From: Chitinispirillaceae bacterium
GTDB taxonomy: Bacteria; Fibrobacterota; Chitinivibrionia; Chitinivibrionales; Chitinispirillaceae
Reading direction: 5' to 3'
Assembly: GCA_016929595.1 (NCBI GenBank)
Contig: JAFGIN010000220.1
Location: 29,317 to 93,316 of the forward strand
DNA: 64,000 nucleotides
Part shown: piece by piece, positions 46,035 to 55,640 of the stretch
How positions within the stretch are numbered: the stretch's first letter is position 1
Layout: every line of letters begins with the position of its first letter
Translations under genes and position numbers: made by a program
Notes under the pieces: model-generated
Databases searched by the model: none
Seen by the model: the letters and a program-made list of their open reading frames with translations, nothing else
Told to the model about the DNA's origin: nothing

Positions 46035-46256
46035 ATTGTTATAGAGATATTCTTAGATGAATGGATCAGGCGAACAATGCTTTCTCGTATAGAGCCGTTT
46101 AAAAAAGTTGTAATAAAGCTTAAGAAGCATAAACCACTTATAGTAAAAGGTAAACTTTTTCTGGAGTGGTTGAGGCTCTCAGAAAAACAACGCTAAAGTC
46201 AGTGTCAGAAAATCGTATAGTTTTCGTCAATGTGAAACGCTTCAACAAATACCAAT
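46035..46256 (+). pseudogene. ISL3-family transposase fragment, copy B
   Basis: Frame 1 reads EIFLDEWIRRTMLSRIEPFK / KVVIKLKKHKPLIV, the ISL3 C-terminal pattern (LDxWxxxxxxSxIxPxKKVAxxLxxH). Frame 2 continues FSGVVEALRKTTLKSVSE and frame 3 AKVSVRKSYSFRQCETLQ. Thus at least two frameshifts; the upstream catalytic part is missing. Lies between the giant surface gene and nifH. Confidence 0.8.
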
Positions 46257-46329
46257 AAATGTAAGAACAATTCATAATATATGTATGTTTTATATTGATA
46301 AATTAGTATCGGTTCATCTTTGAACCGAC

Positions 46330-46348
46330 CTGTTACAAAAATTTCACT
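46330..46348 (+). promoter_or_regulatory. 19-bp direct repeat, copy 1 (activator-site candidate)
   Basis: CTGTTACAAAAATTTCACT, identical to 46422-46440. Sits about 190-210 bp before the sigma-54 promoter -24 element. It has an imperfect dyad (GTTACAAA / ATTTCAC) as expected for a protein-binding site. Confidence 0.6.
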
Positions 46349-46421
46349 GTTATATAGAATCGGTTTAAAATCAATGCCTTATTCTGTTTAGATACATAAA
46401 ACAAACAATAAAATAGCTCAT

Positions 46422-46440
46422 CTGTTACAAAAATTTCACT
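46422..46440 (+). promoter_or_regulatory. 19-bp direct repeat, copy 2 (activator-site candidate)
   Basis: Same 19 bases, 92 bp after copy 1 and ~100 bp before the -24 element, the typical range for enhancer-binding proteins of sigma-54. Does not match the classical NifA TGT-N10-ACA motif. Confidence 0.6.
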
Positions 46441-46535
46441 CGAAGATGTACCTAAGTTTCATTTTAATTATTGGAAATCAGTAAAACTTAGTCATTTAAT
46501 AGAAAAATTACTATAGATGGCTGGCTGTTTTATTG

Positions 46536-46551
46536 TGGCATAGCCTTTGCA
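46536..46551 (+). promoter_or_regulatory. Sigma-54 (-24/-12) promoter of the nif operon
   Basis: TGGCATAGCCTTTGCA: GG at 46537-46538 and GC at 46549-46550 with the required 10-base spacing, against consensus TGGCAC-N5-TTGC. Predicted start about 46562, ~40 bases before nifH. Strong fit for nitrogen-regulated transcription. Confidence 0.88.
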
Positions 46552-46591
46552 TAAGTATCTCTGCGAATGATAAGTTTACTTTCAAACTTAA

Positions 46592-47425
<834 letters not shown>

Positions 47426-47461
47426 ACACACATTATCACACTACTGAAAGGATGTTTTATT

Positions 47462-47818
47462 ATGGTTATGATACGTTCTATTGTCCGTCCAGAAAAGGTT
47501 GATGCAGTACTTGCAGCGCTGATGGAAGCTGGATATCCAGCTGTAACAAAAGTAAATGTGGTCGGTCGTGGTAAGCAGCGGGGAATAAGAATAGGTGAAG
47601 TTACTTATGATGAAATTCCAAAAGAAATGTTGATAACTGTTGTACCGGATCGTGATAAGGATTTTGTCGTACGCACTGTAATTAAGGTAGCTCGTACAGG
47701 AGAAAAGGGTTCGTTTGGAGATGGAAAGATATTTGTATCTCCTGTTAATGAAGTTTATACGGTAAGTTCAGGGATAAAAGAAACTGCTGAAACAGAACCG
47801 AAGGAGATCGTGGTATGA
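47462..47818 (+). CDS. nifI1: PII-family nitrogen regulator NifI1
   Basis: 118 residues of the PII fold. Characteristic NifI T-loop region GRGKQRGIRIGEVTYDEIPKEMLITVVPD and the C-terminal VARTGEKGSFGDGKIFVSPV. In methanogens NifI1-NifI2 complexes bind NifDK and switch off activity in response to ammonium (2-oxoglutarate/ATP control). Its place between nifH and nifD is diagnostic. Overlaps nifI2 by four bases. Confidence 0.95.
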   Translation: MVMIRSIVRPEKVDAVLAALMEAGYPAVTKVNVVGRGKQRGIRIGEVTYDEIPKEMLITVVPDRDKDFVVRTVIKVARTGEKGSFGDGKIFVSPVNEVYTVSSGIKETAETEPKEIVV

Positions 47819-48195
47819 AAGAGGTGATGGCGATCATACGAATGAACAGGATAAATGAAACAAAAAGAGCATTATCAAACGCAGGCATAAGTTCTATGAA
47901 TGCAAGAGAATGTCTCGGGAGGGGAAAAGGAGTTGTCGATTTTAAGGTTTTGGAAGGAGCGGAGAAAGGATATGAAGAAGCGATTGCTCAGCTGGGCCAA
48001 TCGCAGCGACTTGTTCCAAAAAGGATCATATCTGTGGTTGTCCCTGATAAACTCGTACAAAAAGTGGTTTCCACCATTATAACAATAAATCGAACAGGAA
48101 AATCAGGTGATGGAAAAATATTCATCATGCCAGTTTATCAGGCGTATAGAGTCAGAACCGGTGAAGATGGAGATTCGATACTAGATGAAATTTAA
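47815..48195 (+). CDS. nifI2: PII-family nitrogen regulator NifI2
   Basis: 126 residues; ATGA coupling to nifI1. Motifs are CLGRGKGVVDFKVLEGAEKGYEEAIAQLG (longer T-loop than NifI1, as known for NifI2) and ITINRTGKSGDGKIFIMPV. Partner of NifI1 in post-translational control of the nitrogenase. Confidence 0.95.
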   Translation: MKEVMAIIRMNRINETKRALSNAGISSMNARECLGRGKGVVDFKVLEGAEKGYEEAIAQLGQSQRLVPKRIISVVVPDKLVQKVVSTIITINRTGKSGDGKIFIMPVYQAYRVRTGEDGDSILDEI

Positions 48196-48206
48196 AGGAG
48201 GTTATA

Positions 48207-49832
48207 ATGGATGAAGTTAAATCAGGATCTGAGATAAAGCAGGAAGTGACATTGACATATCCGACGAAGGTTGCTCGAAAACGATCAAGACAGTTTATAG
48301 TTAATGAAGTAAAACAAGATGAAGATGTGCCAGAGATTATGGCCAATGTGCGCACGATTCCAGGTGTTATCACTATGAGAGGCTGTGCGTATGCTGGATG
48401 TAAAGGAGTGGTGCTGGGACCAACCAGAGACGTTCTTCAGATTACTCACGGTCCTATCGGATGTGCATTTTACAGCTGGTTGACCCGGAGAAATCAGACA
48501 AAGCCGTATACGGAAGATGCTCCGAACTTTATGCCATATGCATTGTCTACTGACATGCGGGATGAGAATATAATTTTTGGTGGTGAAAAGAAATTAAAAA
48601 AAGCTATCGAGGAAGCGATTGCGATTTTCCATCCAAAAGCAATCGGTATATTCTCTACATGCCCGGTTGGACTCATCGGAGATGATGTACATGCAGTGTG
48701 CCGTGAAATGGAACAGAAGTACCCGGATGTTAATATTTTTGGGTTCAGTTGTGAAGGGTATAAAGGAGTAAGTCAGTCGGCCGGGCACCATGTAGCCAAT
48801 AACAAAATATTTACGGATGTTGTTGGCCAGAGTGATTTGAAAAAAAATGGGAAATACAGGTTTAATCTGCTTGGAGAATACAATATCGGTGGTGATGCTT
48901 TTGAGATCGAACGAATATTTGAAAAAGCCGGCTTGACTCTTCATTCAACGTTCAGTGGTAATTCGACATATGAAGAATTCGCAAGTGCTCAGAATGTTGA
49001 TCTGAATGTTGTCATGTGCCATAGATCTATTAACTATATGGCAGAAATGATGGAAAAGAAATATGGCATACCCTGGTTCAAAGTTAGTTTTATCGGCGCT
49101 GAGGAGACTGCAAAATCCCTTAGAAAAATTGCAAAATACTTTGGTGACAAAGAATTAATTGATAAAGTCGAGAATGTCATCGAAGAAGAGATGAAAGATG
49201 TTGCTATTGTCAGAGACAAAATCAAAGATAGATGTAATGGAAAAACAGCAATGTTATTCGTTGGAGGAAGTCGTGCGCATCACTATCAGGATATCTTACA
49301 TGAAATCGGTATCAAGACAATTGCAGCTGGATATGAATTTGCACATAGAGACGATTACGAAGGGCGAAAGATATTACCTGATATAAAGGTTGATGCAGAT
49401 ACAAGAAACATCGAAGAGTTAACTGTTGAAGCTGATCCGGTAGCATATCGTCCGAGAAAAACCAGAGAAGAACTGGAAAATCTTACAAAAGAAGGTATTC
49501 GTTTCAGTGATTATGAGGGAATGATGTCGAAAATGCCAAATGAAACGCTTATTATCGATGATCTCAATCATCATGAAATGGATTTTTTGATTGAAAAGTA
49601 TCATCCTGATCTTTTCTGCGCTGGTATCAAAGAAAAATATGTTGTCCAGAAGTATGGCGTTCCAATGAAACAGTTGCACAGTTATGACTACCAGGGTCCT
49701 TATGCCGGGTTCAAAGGTGCTATTAACTTCTACAATGAAATAGACAGAATGGTAAATACAAAAATTTGGGCCATGATTAAAGCGCCCTGGCATGATGAAC
49801 CACAACTTACAGCAAAATACGGTTGGGAATAA
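48207..49832 (+). CDS. nifD: Nitrogenase molybdenum-iron protein alpha chain
   Basis: 541 residues. P-cluster cysteines in MRGCAYAGCKGVVLGP, ITHGPIGCAFYSW and IFSTCPVGLIGDD; cofactor-region residues in SCEGYKGVSQSAGHHVANN (Gln and His of the Q191/H195 pair); the FeMo-cofactor cysteine in VVMCHRSINYMAEMMEKKYG; the cofactor histidine in QLHSYDYQGPYAGFKGA. A ~50-residue insertion before the His region (VDADTRNIEELTVEADPVAY...) is typical of clostridial NifD. No delta (AnfG/VnfG) gene is present, supporting a Mo enzyme. Confidence 0.97.
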   Translation: MDEVKSGSEIKQEVTLTYPTKVARKRSRQFIVNEVKQDEDVPEIMANVRTIPGVITMRGCAYAGCKGVVLGPTRDVLQITHGPIGCAFYSWLTRRNQTKPYTEDAPNFMPYALSTDMRDENIIFGGEKKLKKAIEEAIAIFHPKAIGIFSTCPVGLIGDDVHAVCREMEQKYPDVNIFGFSCEGYKGVSQSAGHHVANNKIFTDVVGQSDLKKNGKYRFNLLGEYNIGGDAFEIERIFEKAGLTLHSTFSGNSTYEEFASAQNVDLNVVMCHRSINYMAEMMEKKYGIPWFKVSFIGAEETAKSLRKIAKYFGDKELIDKVENVIEEEMKDVAIVRDKIKDRCNGKTAMLFVGGSRAHHYQDILHEIGIKTIAAGYEFAHRDDYEGRKILPDIKVDADTRNIEELTVEADPVAYRPRKTREELENLTKEGIRFSDYEGMMSKMPNETLIIDDLNHHEMDFLIEKYHPDLFCAGIKEKYVVQKYGVPMKQLHSYDYQGPYAGFKGAINFYNEIDRMVNTKIWAMIKAPWHDEPQLTAKYGWE

Positions 49833-49847
49833 CCGGGAGGAAATTAT

Positions 49848-51212
49848 ATGTTATTAAGACATACACCAGATACAATAATTGAGCGTGAAGCTTTAACTGT
49901 CCAGCCGGCAAAAACCTGTCAGCCTGTCGGAGCGATGTACGCAGCTCTGGGGATCCATCGTTGTCTTCCGCATAGTCATGGATCGCAGGGATGTTGTGCT
50001 TATCATCGAAGTAGTTTGACAAGACATTACAAGGAACCAGTGATGGCCGGAACCAGCTCATTTACCGAAGGAGCATCAGTTTTTGGCGGACAGGCGAATC
50101 TGCTGGAAGCGATAACAAATATATTTACTCTTTATAATCCTGATGTGCTTGCAATACATACTACTTGTCTTTCCGAAACAATCGGTGATGATGTACCTCA
50201 GATTGTTGCAAAGGCACGCGAAGAGGGAAGAGTTCCTGAAGGTAAATACATAATCCGAGCGAGTACTCCAAGTTACATTGGATCTCATGTTATTGGTTAT
50301 GCCAATATGGTGAAAGGGATTGTTGAAGGTTTTTCAGAACGTGGAAAGACGGGAAGGCACGTAAATATAATACCTGGTTTTGTTGAACCACCAGACATGG
50401 CTGAAATCAAAAGACTGGCGAAATTGACGGGTATCGACCCGGTACTATTAACAGATACTTCTGGGGTTCTTAATGGTCCTCAAACAGGACACTACGAAAT
50501 GTATCCCAAGGGAGGTACTACTATTGATAATCTAAAAAGGACCGGGTATGCAAAAGCAACTATTGCGCTTGGCCCTATTGCATCAGGCCTGGGAGCCAAA
50601 TTTATCGATACAAAATATGGAGTACCTTGCGAAACGTTAAATTTACCGATAGGTATACGGGCGACTGATAAATTTGTTGAGGCATTGAAACGGCTGGGTG
50701 GTGTCATCGATGATGAAATCGAATATGAACGGGGACAACTCATGGATGCAGTAACAGATATGCAGCAATACTTTTATCAGAAGAAAGTTGCGCTTGTAGG
50801 AGATCCTGATCAACTTGTTTCATTTACTGAATTTCTTACCGATCTCGGTTTTTCAGTCAGGCACGTCATTACTGGAACACCTGGGAAAAAATTTGTCGGC
50901 CGTATAAAGGATGCTGCCGGAACAGATCAGATAAATGTTCGTGAAGCATCAGATTACTTTTATCTCCACCAGTTAATTAAAAATGAAAAAGTTGATCTTA
51001 TCATAGGGAATACTTATGCAAAATACATTTCCCGTGATATGGATATCCCTCTGGTTAGAACAGGTTTTCCAATATATGACCGTATTGGTCACCAGTACTT
51101 TCCTACTGTCGGATATAAAGGCGCTCTGTTACTGATTGAGAAAATCCTTGGGGTATTAATGGATCATCAGGACAGGTACTGCCCTGAAGAACAGTTCGAA
51201 CTTGTAATGTAA
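49848..51212 (+). CDS. nifK: Nitrogenase molybdenum-iron protein beta chain
   Basis: 454 residues, short like clostridial NifK (no extended N-terminus). P-cluster cysteines in KTCQPVGAMYAALGIH, PHSHGSQGCCAYHRSSLTRHYKEP, and LAIHTTCLSETIGDDVPQIV. SSFTEGASVFGGQANLLEAI is the usual beta-chain stretch. GGAGG-ATG start 15 bases after nifD. Confidence 0.97.
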   Translation: MLLRHTPDTIIEREALTVQPAKTCQPVGAMYAALGIHRCLPHSHGSQGCCAYHRSSLTRHYKEPVMAGTSSFTEGASVFGGQANLLEAITNIFTLYNPDVLAIHTTCLSETIGDDVPQIVAKAREEGRVPEGKYIIRASTPSYIGSHVIGYANMVKGIVEGFSERGKTGRHVNIIPGFVEPPDMAEIKRLAKLTGIDPVLLTDTSGVLNGPQTGHYEMYPKGGTTIDNLKRTGYAKATIALGPIASGLGAKFIDTKYGVPCETLNLPIGIRATDKFVEALKRLGGVIDDEIEYERGQLMDAVTDMQQYFYQKKVALVGDPDQLVSFTEFLTDLGFSVRHVITGTPGKKFVGRIKDAAGTDQINVREASDYFYLHQLIKNEKVDLIIGNTYAKYISRDMDIPLVRTGFPIYDRIGHQYFPTVGYKGALLLIEKILGVLMDHQDRYCPEEQFELVM

Positions 51213-51222
51213 AGAGGTAGGT

Positions 51223-52584
51223 ATGACATCTATAAAATCAGGTTTTTTAAAAGAGCGAACATTACAGATCTTTGAAAAGGGAATCGATACCTTTGAGATG
51301 ACATGTGATCGGGTAAGTACAGCAGGTTCAATATCACAGCGCGCTTGTACATTCTGTGGTTCCAGAGTTGTTTTGTACCCGATTGTCGATGCTCTTCATC
51401 TGGTTCACGGTGCAATTGGTTGTGCTGCCTACACATGGGATATACGGGGATCAATGTCAAGTGGTCCCCAATTGCACCGTTCCAGTTTCTGTACTGATCT
51501 CAGGGAGAAAGAGGTAATCTATGGTGGGGAGAAAAAACTCAAAAATGCACTGTATATTTTGATCGAGGAACATCAGCCAAAAGCAGCATTTGTCTATTCT
51601 ACCTGCATCGCTGGTATTATTGGTGATGATGTTGGAGCTGTATGTAAAGAAGTTCAGAAAAAGACTGGTATTGCTGTTATACCTGTACATTCGGAAGGGT
51701 TCAAGGGAACAAAAAAGGATGGATACAGAGCTGCATGTGATGCATTGATGCGTATTATTGGAATGAATGATACCCCTCAGGTACCGTTGAGTGTAAATAT
51801 ACTTGGAGATTTTAATATAGCAGGTGAAATCTGGGTAATTAAAAAGTACTTCGAACAGATGGGATTAAAGATAGTTGCAACATTAACCGGTGATGCACGT
51901 GTTGAACAGATAAAGAGTGCTCACACTGCACAACTGAATATTGTCCAATGCAGTGGATCAATGAGGTTTCTTGCTAAACAGATGAAAGAAAAATACGGTA
52001 TACCATTTATTAATGCATCGTTTTCAGGTATCAATGATACTGCTAAAGCTCTGTACGATGCAGCTGATTTTTTTTGTAATAAAAGTGTAATGGAAAATAC
52101 CAGAAATCTGATTTCAAATGAAATCGCTTTGATAACCCCCTTTATAAATAGCTATCGAAATAAATGTAAAGGAAAAAAAGCAGCACTTTATGTTGGAGGT
52201 GCGTTTAAGGCGATGTCACTGATAAAAGCATTGAGAATTCTTGGAATTCAGACCATCCTTGCTGGAACGCAGACTGGAAGTAAAGAAGATTATGAAGCGT
52301 TGAAAACGTTGTGTGATGATGGCACTGTGCTTCTAGATGATTCAAATCCAATAGAAATGTCAAAGTTTATAATTGAAAAAAAGGCGGATCTTTTTATTGG
52401 TGGAGTTAAAGAACGACCTCTTGCATATAAACTCGGGATTGCTTTTTGTGACCACAATCATGAAAGAAAAACAGGTCTTGCTGGATTCGAAGGAATGGTA
52501 AATTTCGCACGAGAAGTAAGTTTGAGCGTAAACAGTCCGGTATGGAAATTCGCTCCACGGAGAGGAAGGGAATACTATGTTTGA
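51223..52584 (+). CDS. nifE: Nitrogenase cofactor scaffold protein NifE
   Basis: 453 residues, alpha-chain paralogue. Cluster cysteines in RACTFCGSRVVLYPI, HGAIGCAAYTWDIRGS and YSTCIAGIIGDD; the cofactor Cys region is NIVQCSGSMRFLAKQM. Lacks the clostridial NifD insertion. With NifN it forms the scaffold on which the NifB-co is matured to FeMo-cofactor. It overlaps nifN by 8 bases. Confidence 0.96.
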   Translation: MTSIKSGFLKERTLQIFEKGIDTFEMTCDRVSTAGSISQRACTFCGSRVVLYPIVDALHLVHGAIGCAAYTWDIRGSMSSGPQLHRSSFCTDLREKEVIYGGEKKLKNALYILIEEHQPKAAFVYSTCIAGIIGDDVGAVCKEVQKKTGIAVIPVHSEGFKGTKKDGYRAACDALMRIIGMNDTPQVPLSVNILGDFNIAGEIWVIKKYFEQMGLKIVATLTGDARVEQIKSAHTAQLNIVQCSGSMRFLAKQMKEKYGIPFINASFSGINDTAKALYDAADFFCNKSVMENTRNLISNEIALITPFINSYRNKCKGKKAALYVGGAFKAMSLIKALRILGIQTILAGTQTGSKEDYEALKTLCDDGTVLLDDSNPIEMSKFIIEKKADLFIGGVKERPLAYKLGIAFCDHNHERKTGLAGFEGMVNFAREVSLSVNSPVWKFAPRRGREYYV

Positions 52585-53914
52585 TAAAAAAGTAAGAGAT
52601 CCATATGTTACGGTAAATCCTTGCCGGCTCTGTACTCCTCTTGGCGCTTCTATTGCTTTTCGAGGTATTAGTAAATGTATGCCTCTGATACATGGGTCCC
52701 AGGGTTGTGCAACCTATATACGCAGGTTTCTCATAAGTCATTTTAGAGAGCCTGTGGATATCGCATCATCGAGTTTCAGTGAGGAAACTGCAATATTCGG
52801 TGGTGAATCAAACCTGATGGATGCTGTAAACAATGTAATATTAAAATATAATCCCGAAGTTATTGGGATTGCGACGTCATGCCTTACAGAAACAATTGGT
52901 GATGATCTTAAGCAAATGATATTCAGATTAAAAAATAAAGTACCAGTTGCACTAATACCTGTTTCAACACCGTCATTTAAAGGTAATCATGTTATTGGAT
53001 TTCATGATACCATCACAGCTGTAGTCAAGTATTGTTGTGTTGAAAAATCAACTTCATCAAAGGTCTACATTGAGACACCGATCCTTTCTGCGACAGATCT
53101 GAGATATATTAAGACTTTGTGTGGACAATTTGCTATAGATCCTGTATTGTTAGCTGATTATTCGGAAACTCTTGATGGTGGTGTTTGGGAGGAGTATACA
53201 CCAATTCCTGATGGGGGTACTCCGGTTTCTGTTATTAAAGAAGCTGCATCACCTGATGCTGTCTATATTGATATGGGAAACACCAGAGGAAAAAATGCAG
53301 GTACCTATTTAAGGGAAACATTCGGAACAACCTATTGCAAACTAGATACTCCGGTGGGTATAGAGGCAACAGATCTATTCTTGAAAATGTTAAGTTACGT
53401 TTCTGGAAAAAAAATCCCTGAAAGTATAAAAAAAGAAAGAAATCGGTGTATTGACACTTATATAGATGCTCATAAATATGTAAGTGGTATCAGGGCTGTG
53501 TTGTTTGGTGATGAAGACATGGTGCCATCAATGGCAGCATTTTGTTGTGAAATTGGTATAGAACCTGTACTGTGTGCATCCGAAGGTAAAATAAGTGATG
53601 AGATTGAGAAAAAAATTGCATCAGAAAAAAGAGAAAATATAAAAGTCGTGGAAGATGCAGACTTTGATTCTATAGAACAGAATGTTAAAGACCTTAAACC
53701 TGATATCATGATTGGAACAGGGAAGGGTAATCATATTTCAATCAAGTATGATATTCCACTTGTACGAGTAGGATTTCCGATTCATGATAGATTCGGAGCA
53801 TCAAGAATACTTCACTGTGGGTATGACGGAGCTATGGGATTAATGGATTCAATTGTTAATGTTTTACTATCAAGAAAACAGGAAAACATTCCTGATGGTT
53901 ACAGTTATTTATGA
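52577..53914 (+). CDS. nifN: Nitrogenase cofactor scaffold protein NifN
   Basis: 445 residues, beta-chain paralogue: NPCRLCTPLGASIAFRGISK, HGSQGCATYIRRFLISHFREP, SSSFSEETAIFGGESNLMDAV, GIATSCLTETIGDD. It is separate from nifB here (NifB-NifN fusions occur in some clostridia). Lies in the same operon 13 bases before nifB. Confidence 0.96.
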   Translation: MFDKKVRDPYVTVNPCRLCTPLGASIAFRGISKCMPLIHGSQGCATYIRRFLISHFREPVDIASSSFSEETAIFGGESNLMDAVNNVILKYNPEVIGIATSCLTETIGDDLKQMIFRLKNKVPVALIPVSTPSFKGNHVIGFHDTITAVVKYCCVEKSTSSKVYIETPILSATDLRYIKTLCGQFAIDPVLLADYSETLDGGVWEEYTPIPDGGTPVSVIKEAASPDAVYIDMGNTRGKNAGTYLRETFGTTYCKLDTPVGIEATDLFLKMLSYVSGKKIPESIKKERNRCIDTYIDAHKYVSGIRAVLFGDEDMVPSMAAFCCEIGIEPVLCASEGKISDEIEKKIASEKRENIKVVEDADFDSIEQNVKDLKPDIMIGTGKGNHISIKYDIPLVRVGFPIHDRFGASRILHCGYDGAMGLMDSIVNVLLSRKQENIPDGYSYL

Positions 53915-53926
53915 AGGAGAGATGCT

Positions 53927-55186
53927 ATGACGACACAAAATCATCCTTGTTACAATCCTGAAGCTGGAGTATCTCACGGTAGAGTACACTTACCAGTTGC
54001 TCGCGGATGTAATATTCAATGTAACTACTGTAACCGGTTATACGATTGTGTTAATGAGAGCAGGCCTGGAGTTACAAGTGCAATATTGTCACCTCAACAG
54101 GCGGTGTATTATCTTGACAAAGTGCAAGCACTCCTGGATGTACCAATTTCGGTTGCCGGCATTGCAGGGCCTGGGGACCCATTTGCAGATGCTTTGAATA
54201 CAGTTCAAACGTTAAGACTTGTTAAAAAATATTTCCCAGAAATGCTACTCTGTGTTGCAACAAATGGTCTGGGACTGCTCGAGCATGTTAAAGAACTAGT
54301 TGATATCGGTGGTAGTCATGTAACGGTGACAATAAATGCTGTAGATCCTGAAATCACAGCGCAGATTATATCCTGGGCTCGTTTTGAAAGACGTTTATAT
54401 CGGGGCCTTGATGCCGGTAAAATTCTTCTGGATAAACAGCTTGAAGCGGTCAGTGCATTGAAAGCAAACAATATCACTGTAAAAATTAATTCGATTGTCA
54501 TTCCAGGTATAAACGATACTCACATAGCTGCAGTAGCGGAAAAGATGGCTTCATTGGGAGCTGATGTTATGAATTGTCTGTCTATGAGACCGGTTGAAGG
54601 GACTCCATTTGAAGTTATCGAAAAACCGGATCATGAAATGATGCAGAAAGTACGATGGGAAGTATCTCAGCATATGAAAGTGGTGCGACATTGTCAGATG
54701 TGCCGGGCTGATGCTGCCGGACGTCTTGGCGCACAAAACAGCAATCTAATCAATGAACTTCTGAGGTCAACTGCATGTATGCCATTGAATCCACTTGACA
54801 ATAGGCCGTATGTCGCTGTGGCCAGCAGAGAAGGTATGTTGATTAATGAACATCTGGGAAAGGCTGAACATTTTTACATATTTTCCATAGAAGAAAGTTC
54901 ATTTCCTACTATAGAAGTACGTAAAACGCCTGATACTGGTACCGGAATCGACAAATGGACCGGACTTGTTTCATTGCTGAGAGATTGCCATACGGTGCTT
55001 GTATGTCAGGCAGGAGAACCTCCTAAAGCAGTACTGAAAGAGGCTGGGATTAAAGTGGTGGAAACAGAGGGTTTGATTGAACAGGCTTTGCAGGCAATTG
55101 TTGAAGGCAACGTTCCTGTTCCTGTCGTAACCGTAAAGAGTAGCTCTGGTAGTGGATGCAATGGAGGTGGTCTTGGATGTGGATGA
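53927..55186 (+). CDS. nifB: FeMo-cofactor biosynthesis radical SAM protein NifB, with NifX-like C-terminal domain
   Basis: 419 residues. HLPVARGCNIQCNYCNRLYDCVNESRPGV carries the radical SAM C-x3-C-x2-C motif plus the NifB-specific cysteine; AGPGDPFAD, ATNGLGL and RPVEGTPFE are NifB hallmarks; CRADAAGRLG holds the second K-cluster cysteines. From ~290 a NifX/NafY-like domain (VAVASREGMLINEHLGKAEHFYIF). Makes NifB-co, the 8Fe-9S-C precursor. The tail is unusual: the last 16 residues, SSSGSGCNGGGLGCG, add two Gly-flanked cysteines. Confidence 0.97.
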   Translation: MTTQNHPCYNPEAGVSHGRVHLPVARGCNIQCNYCNRLYDCVNESRPGVTSAILSPQQAVYYLDKVQALLDVPISVAGIAGPGDPFADALNTVQTLRLVKKYFPEMLLCVATNGLGLLEHVKELVDIGGSHVTVTINAVDPEITAQIISWARFERRLYRGLDAGKILLDKQLEAVSALKANNITVKINSIVIPGINDTHIAAVAEKMASLGADVMNCLSMRPVEGTPFEVIEKPDHEMMQKVRWEVSQHMKVVRHCQMCRADAAGRLGAQNSNLINELLRSTACMPLNPLDNRPYVAVASREGMLINEHLGKAEHFYIFSIEESSFPTIEVRKTPDTGTGIDKWTGLVSLLRDCHTVLVCQAGEPPKAVLKEAGIKVVETEGLIEQALQAIVEGNVPVPVVTVKSSSGSGCNGGGLGCG

Positions 55187-55311
55187 GCATATTACTTGTT
55201 GCGAAATGAGGGTGAGTATTTTACGTGGAGTCGAATACATTGAAGATAAACAAAAAGTATAGCCAGTTAAGAGTACCTTACATTTAAAAAAAGTAAGAAG
55301 GAGTAAGTCAG

Positions 55312-55617
55312 ATGAAGAAGCCGGTGCATCATATCTTTGTTTGTGCAAGTTTCAGAATGTCAGGAGCACCTCAGGGGGTCTGTAATAAAAAAGGTGCCGG
55401 ATCACTGCTGCAGTATCTTGAAAACGAGCTCTCAGATCGCGGGATGGACAATGTCTGTGTGTCGATGACCAGTTGTCTGAAGCTGTGTGATAAGGGACCG
55501 GTAATGGTTGTATATCCTCAGAATTCATGGTATGGAGAAGTAACAGAAGGTAAAATTGATGAGATTCTCGATGCTCTGGAAGAGGGTAATCCCGTTGATA
55601 AATACCTGATAAGCTAA
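55312..55617 (+). CDS. Thioredoxin-like [2Fe-2S] ferredoxin, nitrogenase-associated
   Basis: 101 residues, very similar in layout to the Clostridium pasteurianum 2Fe-2S ferredoxin that binds the MoFe protein: KPVHHIFVCASFRMSG..., GVCNKKG, TSCLKLCDKGPVMVVYPQNSWYGEV. Cysteines are at 11, 24, 55 and 59, enough for one cluster. The non-ligand Cys-14 of the clostridial protein is Phe here. Last gene before nifV, separated from nifB by 125 bp. Likely an electron carrier or allosteric partner. Confidence 0.92.
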   Translation: MKKPVHHIFVCASFRMSGAPQGVCNKKGAGSLLQYLENELSDRGMDNVCVSMTSCLKLCDKGPVMVVYPQNSWYGEVTEGKIDEILDALEEGNPVDKYLIS

Positions 55618-55640
55618 GTTAAATTACAAAGAGCTTTTTA

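Noticed and set aside
46270..46535. NifA upstream activator TGT-N10-ACA
   Set aside because: Scanned by eye; no exact match was found.
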